From Dryomyza anilis (lineage: Eukaryota; Arthropoda; Insecta; Diptera; Dryomyzidae), in contig OX638130.1 of NCBI GenBank assembly GCA_951804985.1, positions 107,334,040-107,398,039 of the forward strand: DNA of 64,000 nucleotides, read 5' to 3'. Position 1 is the first letter of the stretch. The number at the start of each line of letters is the position of its first letter. A program made the translations under genes and the position numbers. This document shows positions 10,055 to 20,669 of this stretch, piece by piece. The notes beneath the pieces were generated by a model that worked only from the letters and a program-made list of their open reading frames with translations, had not been told where the DNA came from and searched no databases.

Positions 10055-11164
10055 AGGTCCGTTTTCACAATGTTCGGTAACGTTATCTGTACATTTGTTA
10101 ACTGGCAGATAACCTAACTTTCAGAATAAAGTTTCTGTTCAATATTTTCGTTTTCACCTACTCAAATTATTTCACTTCCGGTTAGAACGATATTGTTATA
10201 GATTTTCTGTCATATCTGGCAACTAATTGACATAAATAAATTAATTCAAATTTAATTTTTCAAATTTAAAATTTCATGAAATTGTGAATTTGTTTGTCGT
10301 CATATTTGGATATTGCGACGACAGATATCCAATCGCAATAGACCGTTTTGCTAATATTTCTATTGCCATTTACCTTATGATATTTTGCGACATTATATTA
10401 TTACGAAAAGAGGTAATTTGCCCCACTGTGCAAGCATTCAACAATAATAAATGAGACGCAAGACAATTCAGCGCACTAAGCAATGTGTTAGAAAGAGACG
10501 GAAGATCATTCAGCGTACTGGGCAATGTGCGAGAAAGAGATGGAAGATCAGCGCATTAAAACACATGAGTGCGAATGAGATGCCAATAGCATGCGTCATT
10601 CACGAAACGAGTAGAGGTTCTCGAAACAAGTCGAAGATTGTCGAACTGATGCATGCAGTATATAAGGGAGCCGCATCTGAGATACTTCACTTCAGTAGTG
10701 ATTGTAAAGTGGTCGAGGGCATCTCGTGTGATAATTGTCAAGTTAGATTGGGGACATGCAGCAGTTGTTAGAATTTGTTATTAGTAAAGTTGTTTATTAA
10801 AGTGAATTAATAAAGTTAATTGTTATAATTTAAACCAAACATAAGAGTGTTTTTATTTTGTACACAATCCAGAGATACGAACTTGTAGAACAGTTTTCCG
10901 TAGACTGAATTTTCGTAACAATATTTTGGTATTTTGAGAACAATTTTAAGTAGAAATTGCAGCATAATTTTTTCAATGGATTGTCAAAATCTGTCGGTTA
11001 TAAATATAACGGAAACATGTTCTATCGGTTAAAGTATCCGCCGGGTAAAAAAATTTAAATGACAAACAGATATAACAAATGATTGTGAAAACGAATTTTG
11101 CGCAAACTGTCGGTTAAAGTGGAAGTTAGTTAGGAAGTTAAACTAGATATTGTAAAAACGGCCC
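10055..11164. mobile_element. TA-flanked non-autonomous DNA transposon
   Basis: The left end reads AGGTCCGTTTTCACAAT and the right end, reversed, GGGCCGTTTTTACAAT; both are flanked by TA (10053-10054 and 11165-11166). Subterminal GGTAACGTTA/GGTTAAAG words near both sides also fit inverted organisation. A TA duplication suggests the Tc1/mariner superfamily, but the ends are unlike the rosa mariner in this window. There is no transposase. The middle (about 10404-10895) seems to be a separate insertion. Confidence 0.65.
10404..10895 (+). mobile_element. Possible solo LTR inside the TA-flanked element
   Basis: The segment is GC-richer than its host and organised like an LTR: three partial 42-bp direct repeats starting near 10460, 10502 and 10544 (enhancer-like), a TATATAAGG box at about 10660, a CACTTCAGTAGTG initiator-like site some 30 bases further, then ATTAATAAAG poly(A)-signal-like sites around 10805. 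TACGA occurs on both sides (about 10403 and 10876), a candidate 5-bp target duplication, but clean TG...CA ends are not evident. A 106-codon + frame (10451-10771) crosses both the direct repeats and the TATA region and is more likely incidental than a gene. Confidence 0.35.
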
Positions 11165-11666
11165 TAAGAATAATAAAATAATAATTTAATTTAATTCAAT
11201 ACAAATTGCATTCTGGCTAGTGATATATAAAATATTCAAAATTTCAGTTGGAGGCTTATAAACTGATTTGCAGGTTGTCATAACCGACTTGGAGTTTGTC
11301 ACAACCGATTGAGAGTTTGGCTCAACAGATTTAGAGGTTGCCACAACTGAATTAAGTGATTGCTGTAACTACGTTATCAGTTGATCACCAATTTGTATGT
11401 TGCCACAATCTCATGATTACCAACTTGATTGCCACAATCTCATGCTCATCGATTTGGATGTTGCCACAACCTCATTTTTATGATTTATATTCATTCCTGA
11501 TTTTATAAATTTTCTATAACACTGATTTTTTCGGAGTGGTCCGTTCTGGAGTTGGTGTTGGTGTGTATCTGAACACTCAATGAAAGTATCTGGAACACTC
11601 AATGAAATCCATGCTGTTTTCAAATTTTACTTTAATAAAATTGCTACAAACTTATATATTTATTTA
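11165..11666. repeat. Degenerate GATTTGnAGnTTGnCACAAC minisatellite, no gene
   Basis: From about 11245 to 11475 a loose unit of roughly 25-30 bp recurs (TTGGAGTTTGTCACAACCGA, TTAGAGGTTGCCACAACTGA, TTGGATGTTGCCACAACCTC). The rest is A+T-rich. Confidence 0.55.
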
Positions 11667-11974
11667 TAATAATAATAGTTTGGCGCTACAGTCCTGTACA
11701 GAACTTCGGCCGAGCTCTCTCACCATTTGAGCTGTGCTTGTTTTATTTGTACTCAACGTGGTGGGACCTAAAGTTTATTGCCGATTCCGAACGGCGGGTG
11801 AGAGCTTTTCATAGACAATGGTTTTACTCTCGTAGGTTCGCCATTTACTGACGAAAGGTAGCGCGGTATAGAAAAATGTGTCTATGAAAAGATGTTGTTA
11901 GCCCCAGTCCAGGCTTGAACCGGGGACCTTTCGGCTCGCAGTCCAACGCACTAACCACTGAGCTACCGCGGCTA
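11667..11974 (-). mobile_element. tRNA-derived SINE, full length
   Basis: Near-complete copy on the minus strand, from the tRNA-like head ending at about 11974 (AGCCGCGGTAGCTCAGTGG A box; GGTTCAAGCCTGGACTGGGGC B-box region) through the CTTTTCATAGACAC body and GTACAAATAAAACAAGCACAGC to the TAGCGCCAAACTATTATTATT tail. The sequence is close to the 18107 and 25113 copies, so it is among the younger ones. Confidence 0.92.
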
Positions 11975-12284
11975 CTCGGCTATTTACTTCTACAATTTAA
12001 AGGCGAGAGAAAAAAGAGGTCATTCATTTTACGAAAATCAATGATAGTTATTAGGAAAATTATAATATTTACATTTTTCTCATCAAATTAAAAAAAAGTA
12101 AGCTACTTTTGCAGAGTGAGTAGATTTTAGTAAAAGAGAGTAGAAACTGCTACTATCGGAATAGATTTTAAAAATACGACTGAAATATAGTAGATCTATT
12201 TAAATCGGAGTAGAGTAGTAGATTTTAAAAATACAAATGAAATGAGTAGATCTACTTCGATCGGGGTAGAATTAGAATACTGGT

Positions 12285-12405
12285 GCGCTATCTGCTAAGA
12301 TTCACAGCACTCAGGTAAACTATATCCATTGTAATGTGGTATTCATTTCCTACGTTCGTGTTTAATATCAATAGTCCAGTGCTGAGGCATAATGAATACC
12401 TTTTT
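12285..12405 (-). mobile_element. Possible relic of second tRNA-derived SINE family
   Basis: Shares the ordered words GCTAAGATTCA, GCACT, ATCCATT, GTGG and ATTCCT with 4080-4145. The tRNA-like head is not preserved here, so the call rests on the weak match to the other relic. Confidence 0.3.
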
Positions 12406-13568
12406 ACTTTTACTAGTGCAAAATACGTCCTTCTTTTGAGTCATTTTCACAGTTTTCACAGTCACACATTTACAATTTTCTAACTGGTTTGAACGATATG
12501 TAATTTTGAATAAAAAATGCAGAAGTTTTTAAAAGTGAATTTTTATTTAATTTTCTTCAACAGACAACTTTGTCAGACATATATCATTCAAAAAGTTTTT
12601 CCTTAAAAATCTTAAAAAATTGTCAAACTAGAAACAGCTGAACGATCTGCCTTTTTTGCCAATTGTTTGTTGTTTTATTTGTTGGTACAAAACACCTAAT
12701 TTGTACTAACTGAACCTTGAGCACGTTAAGACAATATCTTAAAATTGTCAAATAAAATATAAAAGTATTAGAGTAATTACAGAAGAATTTGCATATTTAA
12801 AGTAATTGCAATATTAGAGCAATTAGAGAAGAATTTTCATCTTACTAAAATTCAACTGAAGATTTTTCAATGAATGCTATTTGAAGAATCCCTTATAAAT
12901 CAAAATATATTTTAATGTGCTAATTAAAAGTTGTATAATTTAGAACATTTGACATCATTTTTTAACAGCATTACTTGGAATTCTTGTTATTTCAGTTTAC
13001 CATTTCAGTGATATTCACTGACTTACTTATATTTATTTTTAATAACTATTAATAGAGTTCAGCATAAAATTATGGATAATTACAAATTTCTTTTGAAATA
13101 AACTAAATTCAAATTAGACCATATTAGATGCATTTCAAATTTTACTACATAACTAATTTGACAATTTTTCTTTTATTTTTGTAAAACAAGCACTGCGCAA
13201 CAGAAAAATAATGCAAAATTTTCAGTATATCAAAAATTGCATAGAAATTCTTGTCATATGTAAATTTATTATCAGGAGTAACGAATTGTTAATCGTTTTA
13301 CGATCTTCATACGGTCATGAATCATTTAGTGTTTAGCAATCTTCAAACGATCATTAACTTCAATCATTTGTTAAGCATAATTTTGTTGTTTAAGAATAGA
13401 CATAATGCGATCAGCTATGAGTATTACTGATCGACGAACTTCACACATAATCATTACAGTATCAATCACTGATGTCTAAAAATAATCAGCATTTAATAAT
13501 TTGTATGATCTGGATTATTACTCAATCCCCATCTAAGTATTTGATTTTTAAACCACTCTACCTCCATC
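12406..13568. other. A+T-rich DNA, no gene seen
   Basis: Nothing recognised. From 13280 to 13520 there are loose GATCnnCATnnGATC-type words (CGATCTTCATACGGTCATGA, CTGATCGACGAACTTC) that may be an old relative of the CATGATC MITE. Confidence 0.45.
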
Positions 13569-13680
13569 CCCTAGTAAAAACTGCTCTAGAGTCATGATCG
13601 GGCAATTATAATTCTATTTTATACCTTGTAATAAGCCGACGAACATGATCTGGTCCCATTAATACCCTATCCTATTAATA

Positions 13681-14976
13681 AAGGGTTTTTCAATAAGAGC
13701 GCTACAAAACAAAAACGGTTTTGGATATCAATGAAATTCTTTATTCCTGTAAAAGTACGTTCGATGCCATTATGTATGGAACTCGATTTCTTTTGCATGG
13801 CCACCACGGGCCACCACGGGCACGCTTGCAGAAGTCCAGACGCTGAACCCAATTTTTGACGGTTTTCCGGCATAAATCGGCCGATACTGCTGCAATTTCA
13901 CGTTCGATATTCGTACGAAGTTCATCAATCGTCGCTGGCTTGTTGGCATAGACCATAGACTTGACGTAGCCCCATAGGAAATAGTCTAACGGCGTCAAAT
14001 CGCACGACCGAGGCGGCAAATCGACTGGACCATTTCGTGAGATAACACGTTCTCCAAACTTGGTTTCCAATAAATTGATTGTGGCATTCGCTGTGTGGCT
14101 TGTGGCGCCGTCCTGTTGGAACCACATGTCCTCCAAGTCCATATCATTCAATTGGGGCTACAAATATTCGGTTATCATTGAACGGTTGCGATCCCATTCA
14201 CAGTAACGTGCCGGTCTTGATCATCACGGAAGAAGTACGGCCCAATGACGCCGCCGGCCCATAAACCGCACCAAACCGTAATTTTTTCGGAATGCAATGA
14301 TGACTCATGGAGTATGTGTGGATTACTGTCTGACCAATAACGCATATTTTGTTTATTGACGAAGCCATTCAGCCAGAAATGAGCCTCATCGCTGAAGATG
14401 ATTTTTCGATGAAAATCCGAATCATTTTCAAGTTGTTGCTCAGCCCAATTCACGAACATACGACGCTTCTGGTGGTCGAGCGGCTTCAGTTCTTGCGTCC
14501 ATTTGATTTTGTAAGAATGTAGGCCAAGATCTTTTCGCAAAATTCGCCACAAGGACGTCACAGAGATGACCAGCGTTTGAAAACGACGTGTGAGAGACAC
14601 ATTTTGGCTTTCTTCAACTGAAGCCTCAGCGGTAGCAATATTTTCGACACTACGGGCACTTCTTTGTCTCACTGGCACGGGAACATTTTGTACTGTGCCT
14701 GTGGATTAAAATTTTTCCACTAGACGCTCAATTGTTGATCTGCTAGGACGATTATGACGACCATAAATTTGACGTAGCGCTCTTAACGTTGAGGCCACTG
14801 ACTCCGAATTTCGGTAGTAAATTTTAATAATTTCGACTCGTTGTTGGCTCGTATATCTTTCCATCATGAAATGGCAAACCTTACTGAAGAGAAATGTCAA
14901 AAGAGCGGCAAGAAATATGGCGTCGTTTGCTGTTCCTGTCGCTCTACTTTTGTAGCGTCGCATTTGAAAAACCCTG
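13681..14976 (-). mobile_element. Mariner-family transposon, rosa (DD41D) type
   Basis: A 1,296-bp element flanked by TA on both sides (13679-13680, 14977-14978). Terminal repeats are AAGGGTTTTTCAATAAGAGC at the left and, reversed, CAGGGTTTTTCAAATGCGAC at the right, both continuing into GCTACAAAA. It carries one transposase reading frame on the minus strand, now broken. Placement inside a CATGATC-rich MITE makes it younger than that MITE. A second, mostly deleted relative lies at 798-986. Confidence 0.95.
13770..14864 (-). pseudogene. Mariner transposase, inactivated (rosa/DD41D type)
   Basis: The transposase would have bound the element's terminal repeats and cut and pasted the element at TA sites in the nucleus. 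The frame starts at the ATG 14862-14864 (protein begins MERYTSQQRV) and the family-like stop is TAA at 13770-13772 (tail EIEFHT). The N-terminal part has helix-turn-helix character (IIKIYYRNSES, STLRALR, RSTIERLVEKF). The catalytic residues are visible: first Asp in FSDEAHFWLNG, second in FQQDGATSHT, third in CDLTPLDYFLWGYVKS. I count 41 residues between the second and third Asp, the spacing of rosa-type mariners rather than DD34D mauritiana types. Four lesions are seen: an in-frame TAA at 14706-14708, a one-base deletion near 14191-14195, an in-frame TAG at 14158-14160, and a 10-bp tandem duplication (CCACCACGGG, 13801-13820) that shifts the last residues. Removing the duplication and restoring the lost base gives a length divisible by three (362 codons with stop), which supports this reading. 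The copy cannot make active transposase. Confidence 0.93.
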
Positions 14977-15059
14977 TACCCTTGTAAAAGCTCATCCTCT
15001 TAGAGAAGACATGATCATATCCAGATCATTTTGGCAGTATAAATTTGATCAGGTTATGA

Positions 15060-15696
15060 CTACACAGTAAAAAAAAGTACCTCATATTAATGAATTCCGT
15101 TCTTCAAACCATGATTCATTGTATTAAAGAACGATTCATAATATTAATGACTAACGACATCAATCTTATGAATGCTATCATAAATATAAAGAACGTTTGG
15201 TAACTGTCGAAAAAGTGATCTTCAATATGATGACCTGTATGTGAAGAATACGTTTCATCATATTAATGAACCAAAATATAAAATACAACATATATGTTCA
15301 TCATATTGAAGAACGCTGTTCATTAAACCAAATTCTTATCAAAATATTTGTGTGTGTAATTTCTTATATAATGCTTGCTCGACATGCATAAATTATTAAA
15401 ATATTTTATAATATATTTAAAATAATTACAATTTTTTATTAATAAAAAGTTATATTTATAAAAAAATTATTTTTGAAAAAAATGTTTTTTCGAAAAATTT
15501 TTTTTTTCGATTATATATTTTTTTTTTTTTGAAAGCATTTTTTTGTTCTAATAAAATTTTTTCGAACAATTTTTTTTTTAGAAAAAAATTTTTTTTTTCA
15601 AACAAATTTTTTTTTTGAAAAAGAAAATGTATATCCTATAAGTAAAATATAGGTATATGCCTATAGGTATAAATACAATTCTCAGTTACCGTGTAG
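15060..15696. mobile_element. Small DNA element with CTACACRGTAA inverted ends
   Basis: The left end is CTACACAGTAAAAAAA and the right end, reversed, CTACACGGTAACTGA. The left 300 bases hold loosely repeated CATATTAATGAA/TTCTTCA words; the middle (15460-15625) is T/A homopolymer-rich with TTTTTCGAAAAA palindromes. No coding sequence. It is inserted in the CATGATC-rich MITE. Confidence 0.5.
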
Positions 15697-15730
15697 TATA
15701 ATTCGTACTTCGGAAATTTCTACTATGGTT

Positions 15731-17544
15731 GGTAGAAATTTACCCTAATAAAGATGACATGATCATCAAAAGACCTTGTTAGTTTGGTTAAATTTTATAC
15801 TTGCCATTCTTAAAATATATTACAAGTCCATGATAATATCTACAATAACAGAGTAAAATCGACATCGAATTCGAATGTATATTCTTAACTTTGGATCTTT
15901 TGCGAGCAAACCTGCACCGTAGATAATCTCAAAATGTCGAAGCAATTACGTACATTTTCAAGTATGCATATCAATATTATTATTAAAGTAACTTATTTGC
16001 CTGTTGTCTGCAATAAATTCACCAAACTTTGAATTTATTTAAACACTTGAAATAAATGCGCGTAACGCACGAACTATACGGGTGTGGCAACACCATATAC
16101 CATATACATTTTGGGCAAAAACCTACCTGCAAAAAGAAGTGGCAATAAATGCACCTTTTGCTGGTTGCAATGCCAGCACTTTGAAGCTTATCAGTAAATT
16201 TATTGCTGCTTTGTTTGCTAAACAAATACACATCAAATAATATATGGCAACACTGGAGGATGTATAATAAGAACAAGCAGAATAAAAAGCAGTTTTGGAA
16301 GATGTTGCAATTTTCAAAAGAAGCAAAAAAAAGGCGGCAGCGCTTGAAGAATGGCCTAAAGTACAAGTTAATGCATAAAGCGTGCCTTATGATGATTTGT
16401 TATCGGTCAAAGAGTTAAAAAATAAATATATAAAAACAAAAATATTTTACAAAATGACAGCTGAAACTTTGCAGCACAAAGCAGGCACACGAAAATTAAG
16501 CACCAGCCTGATGTATCATTGCTTTAAATTGCACACAAGTAAAAACCGATTTTATTTTTTGGTGCTGCTGCTGATTCTTTTGATACATTTGGCCAATTTG
16601 CGGCACGCCATTACAGCCGATGATTATTCAATTTAATTTTGTTGGTGCTGCTTATATTCGAACGCAATTTGAGATTTTTTTTATAATTTATTTTGGTTTT
16701 GTTTTGGGCGGCAACACGCCGAATTATAACATCATCAACATGAACATCGTCATCATTGGCGGCGGCAGCAGCAATAGCAACAGCACCACCATCCAACCTC
16801 CCGGTGCAATTGAGGTGTGTGCTTTGCTTAGTGCTTTGGCCAGCCGCCATTTGGCGCACGTTTAACGCCGTCTTTGGCATCAGCATTTGATCCGAATCAG
16901 TTGCAGTTGCACCAGTTGCAACAGTTGCACCTGCAAAATTTGCAGACGGCTGAAATTGTCCGCGTGCCTTGTATTTTCATTGAACAAATAATGATAAACA
17001 TTAACACAAAATTGCAGCTGATGCTTGTTATTTTGAATATTTGAAATTTGCCAAAAAAAAAAATAAAACTCAAAAAATTCTGCTTTAATTTTATTTTCTT
17101 TTTTAAAATGCCCGACTTCAATTTATTTCATTTTACTTCACTTAACGATTTCATGCAAAAATCTCTGCGCGTTGTAGAACATGCTCATGAGCTGCATGTT
17201 CTTCATGTCGTCATGAACTCATGGAATAATTATTCAATGAGTGAGCGCGGCGCTGTTTCCACGATCGTCAAGCGCTTCCGCTTGGGATTCTTTTGGAAAA
17301 TTATCAGATTCTCGATAGAACATCTTCGCGCCAAGATTCCAGTGAAACGTAGAAATTCTACTAGGTAAACTATAGTCGATCGGCAACGATTGTAGAGAAT
17401 AAGTATTACAAAATATATCAAAACCATGAAAACCATATTAGCGATCGTTAGTTAGTAGCAGAGTTCGTAAAATATCACTCAAAGATATTTATTCAATCTA
17501 TATCCCTTACAAAAAAAAAACAATAATTTCTGAAGAAAAAAAAA
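15731..17544. other. Apparently unique DNA, no supported gene
   Basis: This stretch lacks the window's repeat families. At 16730-16960 it becomes locally GC-richer with AGCAGCAATAGCAACAGCAC and TTGCAGTTGCACCAGTTGC repeats. Several overlapping open frames of 60-115 codons on both strands have no recognisable domain and conflict with one another. It is a candidate for host single-copy sequence (intron, UTR or enhancer). Confidence 0.45.
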
Positions 17545-17640
17545 TTCCATCATGAGCGATATTTCTATTTCCATCATTGATGAGTATAAATATATCGCTC
17601 AATGATCGAATATAATTCTCATCTCAAAAGTACCCTCTCA
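17545..17640. repeat. TCATC/GATGA-rich repeat
   Basis: Words CATCATGAGCGATAT, CATCATTGATGAG and ATTCTCATCTC match the style of the block at 1-250. Boundaries are uncertain. Confidence 0.4.
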
Positions 17641-17894
17641 AAAGTGGGTAAAAAATCACATTTACGAAAATAAAATATTTTTGAATGTCAATTTCATGAC
17701 GTTAGCTCTCGATTTCTGCAACAAATATATATTTCGAAAATGTAGTTTTTGACCCTTTCTGAGGGTCATGGATCACTCCAATAGGTACCATTGGGCTTCT
17801 AATGATGTCCGATATAAACTTCATAAATTAATAATGTTCGGTCATAAATTGAGTTTTGACCCGATTTTTGGAGACATTGAAGACCCCTTGGTAC
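17641..17894 (+). repeat. Dispersed repeat shared with 51296-51500
   Basis: The segment around 17755-17815 (GAGGGTCATGGATCACT, GGGCTTCTAATGATGTCC) matches the reverse complement of 51420-51490. An AAAGTGGGT-type segment near its start resembles AAAAGTGG near 51350. Family unknown; the outer boundaries were not resolved. Confidence 0.5.
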
Positions 17895-18795
17895 ACCCTA
17901 GCGATGTCAATCCCGGACTATTTATCAATTCCGAAAATTTCGAGACTAAAAAATTTGATTCCCGGGATACCGGGATTAGTCCCGGGATTTAAAAATAATA
18001 ACAGAGGCATAAAATAACCATATTTCTGTTTGAATATTAAACAATTATAATGCTTAAGGCTCAAACAAAACTCATATATTCAAATGCATCTGTTTTGAGG
18101 TTGGGTAGCCGCGGTAGCTCAGTGGTTATTGCGTTGGACTGCGAGCCGAAAAGTCCCCGGTTCAAGCCTGGACTGGGGCTAACAACATCTTTTCATAGAA
18201 ACATTTTTCTATACCGCGCTACCTCTCGGCAGTAAATGGCAAACCTCCGAGAGTAAAAACATTGCCTATGAAAAGCTCTCACCCGCCGTTCGGATTCGGC
18301 AATAAACTGTAGGTCCCACCACTTTGAGTACAAATATAACACGCACAGCTCAAAATGGTGAGAGAGCTCGGCCTAAGTTCTTATAGAACTGTAGTGCCAA
18401 ACTATTATTATTATATACCCCAGAGTATCATCAAACCATTTTTTAAATACTTTATTAATAAAGGTTATGTTCATAGAAAACGATTTCAGTTTTATCGCTA
18501 TCCGAAACCCGGATTTAAGTCGAAAGTGACGTAATTCATTACTATTGACATCATTTACGAAATATCGAAAGAGGTCTTTAGTGTTTTAAAATTACAGTCC
18601 ATTAAATGTTAGATTTACTTTTTCACGAAATGTGTATAAAAATATTGAAAGACTCTTCAATAAACTTTTAAAAATTGATCAATTAGCATTTTTTGTAATC
18701 CCGGGATTTAATGATGATCCCGGAATCATGTTTTCGGGACTGATTTGACTCAAATCCCGGGATTCCGAAATTTTGGCATTGACATCCTTAGTACC
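17895..18795. mobile_element. DNA element with GATGTCAAT...CCCGGGATT inverted ends
   Basis: The left arm (17905-17995) has GATGTCAATCCCGG, AATTCCGAAAATTTCG and repeated CCCGGGAT words. The right arm (18690-18795) carries the same elements reversed: CCCGGGATTTAATG, CGGGATTCCGAAATTTTGG and ATTGACATCC. The arms are imperfect but colinear over about 100 bases. Between them are A+T-rich filler and a SINE inserted at 18107. No transposase seen. Confidence 0.6.
18107..18414 (+). mobile_element. tRNA-derived SINE, full length
   Basis: Complete family copy: AGCCGCGGTAGCTCAGTGG head, GACTGCGAGCCGAAAAGTCC, B-box region GGTTCAAGCCTGGACTGGGG, body CATCTTTTCATAGAAAC, GGTAGCGCGG-related segment (reversed as CCGCGCTACCTCTCGGCAG), CGCCGTTCGGATTCGGC, ACGCACAGCTCAAAATGG and the tail TGCCAAACTATTATTATTAT. 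It sits inside the CCCGGGATT element. Confidence 0.93.
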
Positions 18796-19108
18796 ACCAT
18801 GCATCCCACGAAGTCTGCTATCGATTACCGCAATAAAAATTGACAAAAATTGATTTTTTGCCCCATGTTGGAGGAAAGAGACCACTGCAAAATGTAACAA
18901 TAGGAATCTAGTGATACCCCTCTATTGATTTTGGCAATTAAATTTGTGCACCATGAAGAATTTCGCCCAATCCTAATATCAGATATACGATAGAACATTT
19001 AATATTTCATTAAAAATATTTATTATATACCATAATGACATTTCTCGAAAATATTCTTCCCAGACACAACACTTTCTCATTCTTTAGATGAATTGCCTCG
19101 GGAAAAAT

Positions 19109-19697
19109 ATTCGGATAATAATACGCCGTGTAAAATTGTCTCGGACAAAATTGTAGTGTATATTGAGTTTAATATTTCACTCAATATATTTAAAATATTC
19201 CAAAACAGACACAAATGGAAACCAATTTCAAGACATTCATTTTATTTTAAGCATGAAAATAAAATAAAATGTGTTTCTCACAACAACAAATCACAAGTAG
19301 TGTCAAAATAAAACACAAACAAGACGTAGTTGTAGTGAAGAGGAATATAATGATGTGCAATAAAAATTGAAATACTGAAATGAACTGTGTTATTCGGATA
19401 ATAATACGCCGGGTAATATTTGTCTCGGACAAAATGGTATTGTATATTGAGTTTAATATTTAACTCAATATATTTTAAATATTCGATAATAAACACAAAT
19501 ACATTGGAAACGCACTTCAAGACATTCATTTTATTTCAAAACATTTACTGTCGCTGACTCTATGCTTGAAAATAAAAAAAAAATGTATTGCTCACAACAA
19601 CAAAGCACAAGTAGTGTCAACACAAACAAGACGTAGTTGTAGTGAAGAGGAATATAATGATGTGCAATAAAAATTGAAATACTGAAATGAACTGTGT
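19109..19697 (+). repeat. Tandem duplication, period 282 bp
   Basis: TATTCGGATAATAATACGCC starts at 19109 and again at 19391, and both copies run through AATTGTCTCGGACAAAAT, TGAGTTTAATATTT, CAAGACATTCATTTTATTT, AACAACAAA, CACAAGTAGTGTCAA, ACAAGACGTAGTTGTAGTG and GAATATAATGATGTGCAATA to GAACTGTGTTAT. The second copy has a small insertion and a deletion. High identity suggests a recent event. Confidence 0.9.
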
Positions 19698-20355
19698 TAT
19701 GACAGATAGTACTCAGTGCACTTTACATTTTTTTATCATTTTTTCTCTAATTACTCTAATGGACCTGTAATATTTCGTTAATATTGAAATATGGAAAAAA
19801 CAAGTAGTGTCATTTGGTTTTGTTTTTCAAAACATTAAATATCTTGACACTACTTGACACCAATGAAACAAACATTCACTCTAATACTGTACACTGTCAT
19901 TGCAAAATGTACTCAATACTGTAGAGTAGAGTAGTGTATATTTTGCAGAGGGAACTTCAAATATATTTTTGCAGATGTCTATTAAATAATGAGACCCGGA
20001 CAATTCATCGCTGTAAATATTCTCACAAAAGACAAAACATTGAGATTATTTACTTTCTCGGGGAAAATAGTAGGGGGAATAATACTCCTGAGAAGATTTG
20101 TCTCGATAAAATCGTATCGGTGACAAACTCTCAAAGAAACATTGTCACTAAATAATATTTTGAGACTATTTATCTCGGGAACATATAGTCTTGGAGAGGA
20201 ATTGTCGAAGAAGATTTGACCGGTTAAAAATTGTCCCAAACCCTTCGATAGCCATAAAAAATGTTGACCATTATGCTAATGGCCAATACATGTTGAGCAT
20301 GCAACTCGTCGTATAATGATAAATCAGAAATACTATGATCAGGTCTCGATGAACA
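19698..20355. repeat. No gene; degenerate TTGTCTCGGA-type minisatellite
   Basis: About 19985-20235 has loosely repeated words (GATTTGTCTCGATAAAA, TTATCTCGGGAACATAT, GGAATTGTCGAAGAAG) like those at 26080-26190, 29165-29560 and 30575-30975. The rest is A+T-rich and unassigned. Confidence 0.45.
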
Positions 20356-20400
20356 TTTTTGTACCCTACACCTATGAGGTACAGGGTATCTTAACTTTTT
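20356..20400 (+). mobile_element. mini-me-type element, 5' end fragment
   Basis: Only the first ~40 bases of the family (TACCCTACACCTATGAGGTA, CAGGGTATCTTAAC) are present, 128 bases upstream of a full copy. The break falls directly after the leader. Confidence 0.75.
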
Positions 20401-20483
20401 ATTTATTTATTACCAGAAGTTATTTCATTAAATCAAAAAGACCAATTTCGTGCATATTTTAAAACCAACTTAATTTGAGATTT

Positions 20484-20621
20484 TTATACCCTACACCTAT
20501 GAGGTACAGGGTATATTAACTTTGTGCATATATTGTAACGCCCCTTAGGAGGCGTGTCCGGTATGGAAAAGTATATATATTCTTGATCAGCATCACTACC
20601 CGAGTCCGTTTAGCCATGTCC

Positions 20622-20669
<48 letters not shown>

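Larger units (their letters stand above)
13569..15730 (+). mobile_element. CATGATC-rich MITE split by two later insertions
   Basis: The left end at 13569 (CCCTAGTAAAAACT) and right end at about 15714-15730 (GGAAATTTCTACTATGG) resemble the family's CCCTAGTAGAAATTT terminal repeats. The host pieces 13569-13678, 14979-15059 and 15697-15730 carry the typical CATGATCTGG and GATCAGGTTATGAC words. The mariner (13681-14976) and a second DNA element (15060-15696) have been inserted into it. Confidence 0.55.

Noticed and set aside
10451..10771. A 106-codon frame with basic N-terminus and Cys-rich C-terminus
   Set aside because: It crosses 42-bp direct repeats and an LTR-like TATA region; the apparent pattern in the protein follows from those repeats.
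11930..11974. tRNA genes at SINE heads (6.5, 11.9, 18.1, 25.4, 36.0, 37.8, 52.5 and 59.9 kb)
   Set aside because: The heads carry A and B boxes but no proper acceptor stem and continue directly into the common SINE body, so they are SINE promoters, not tRNA genes.
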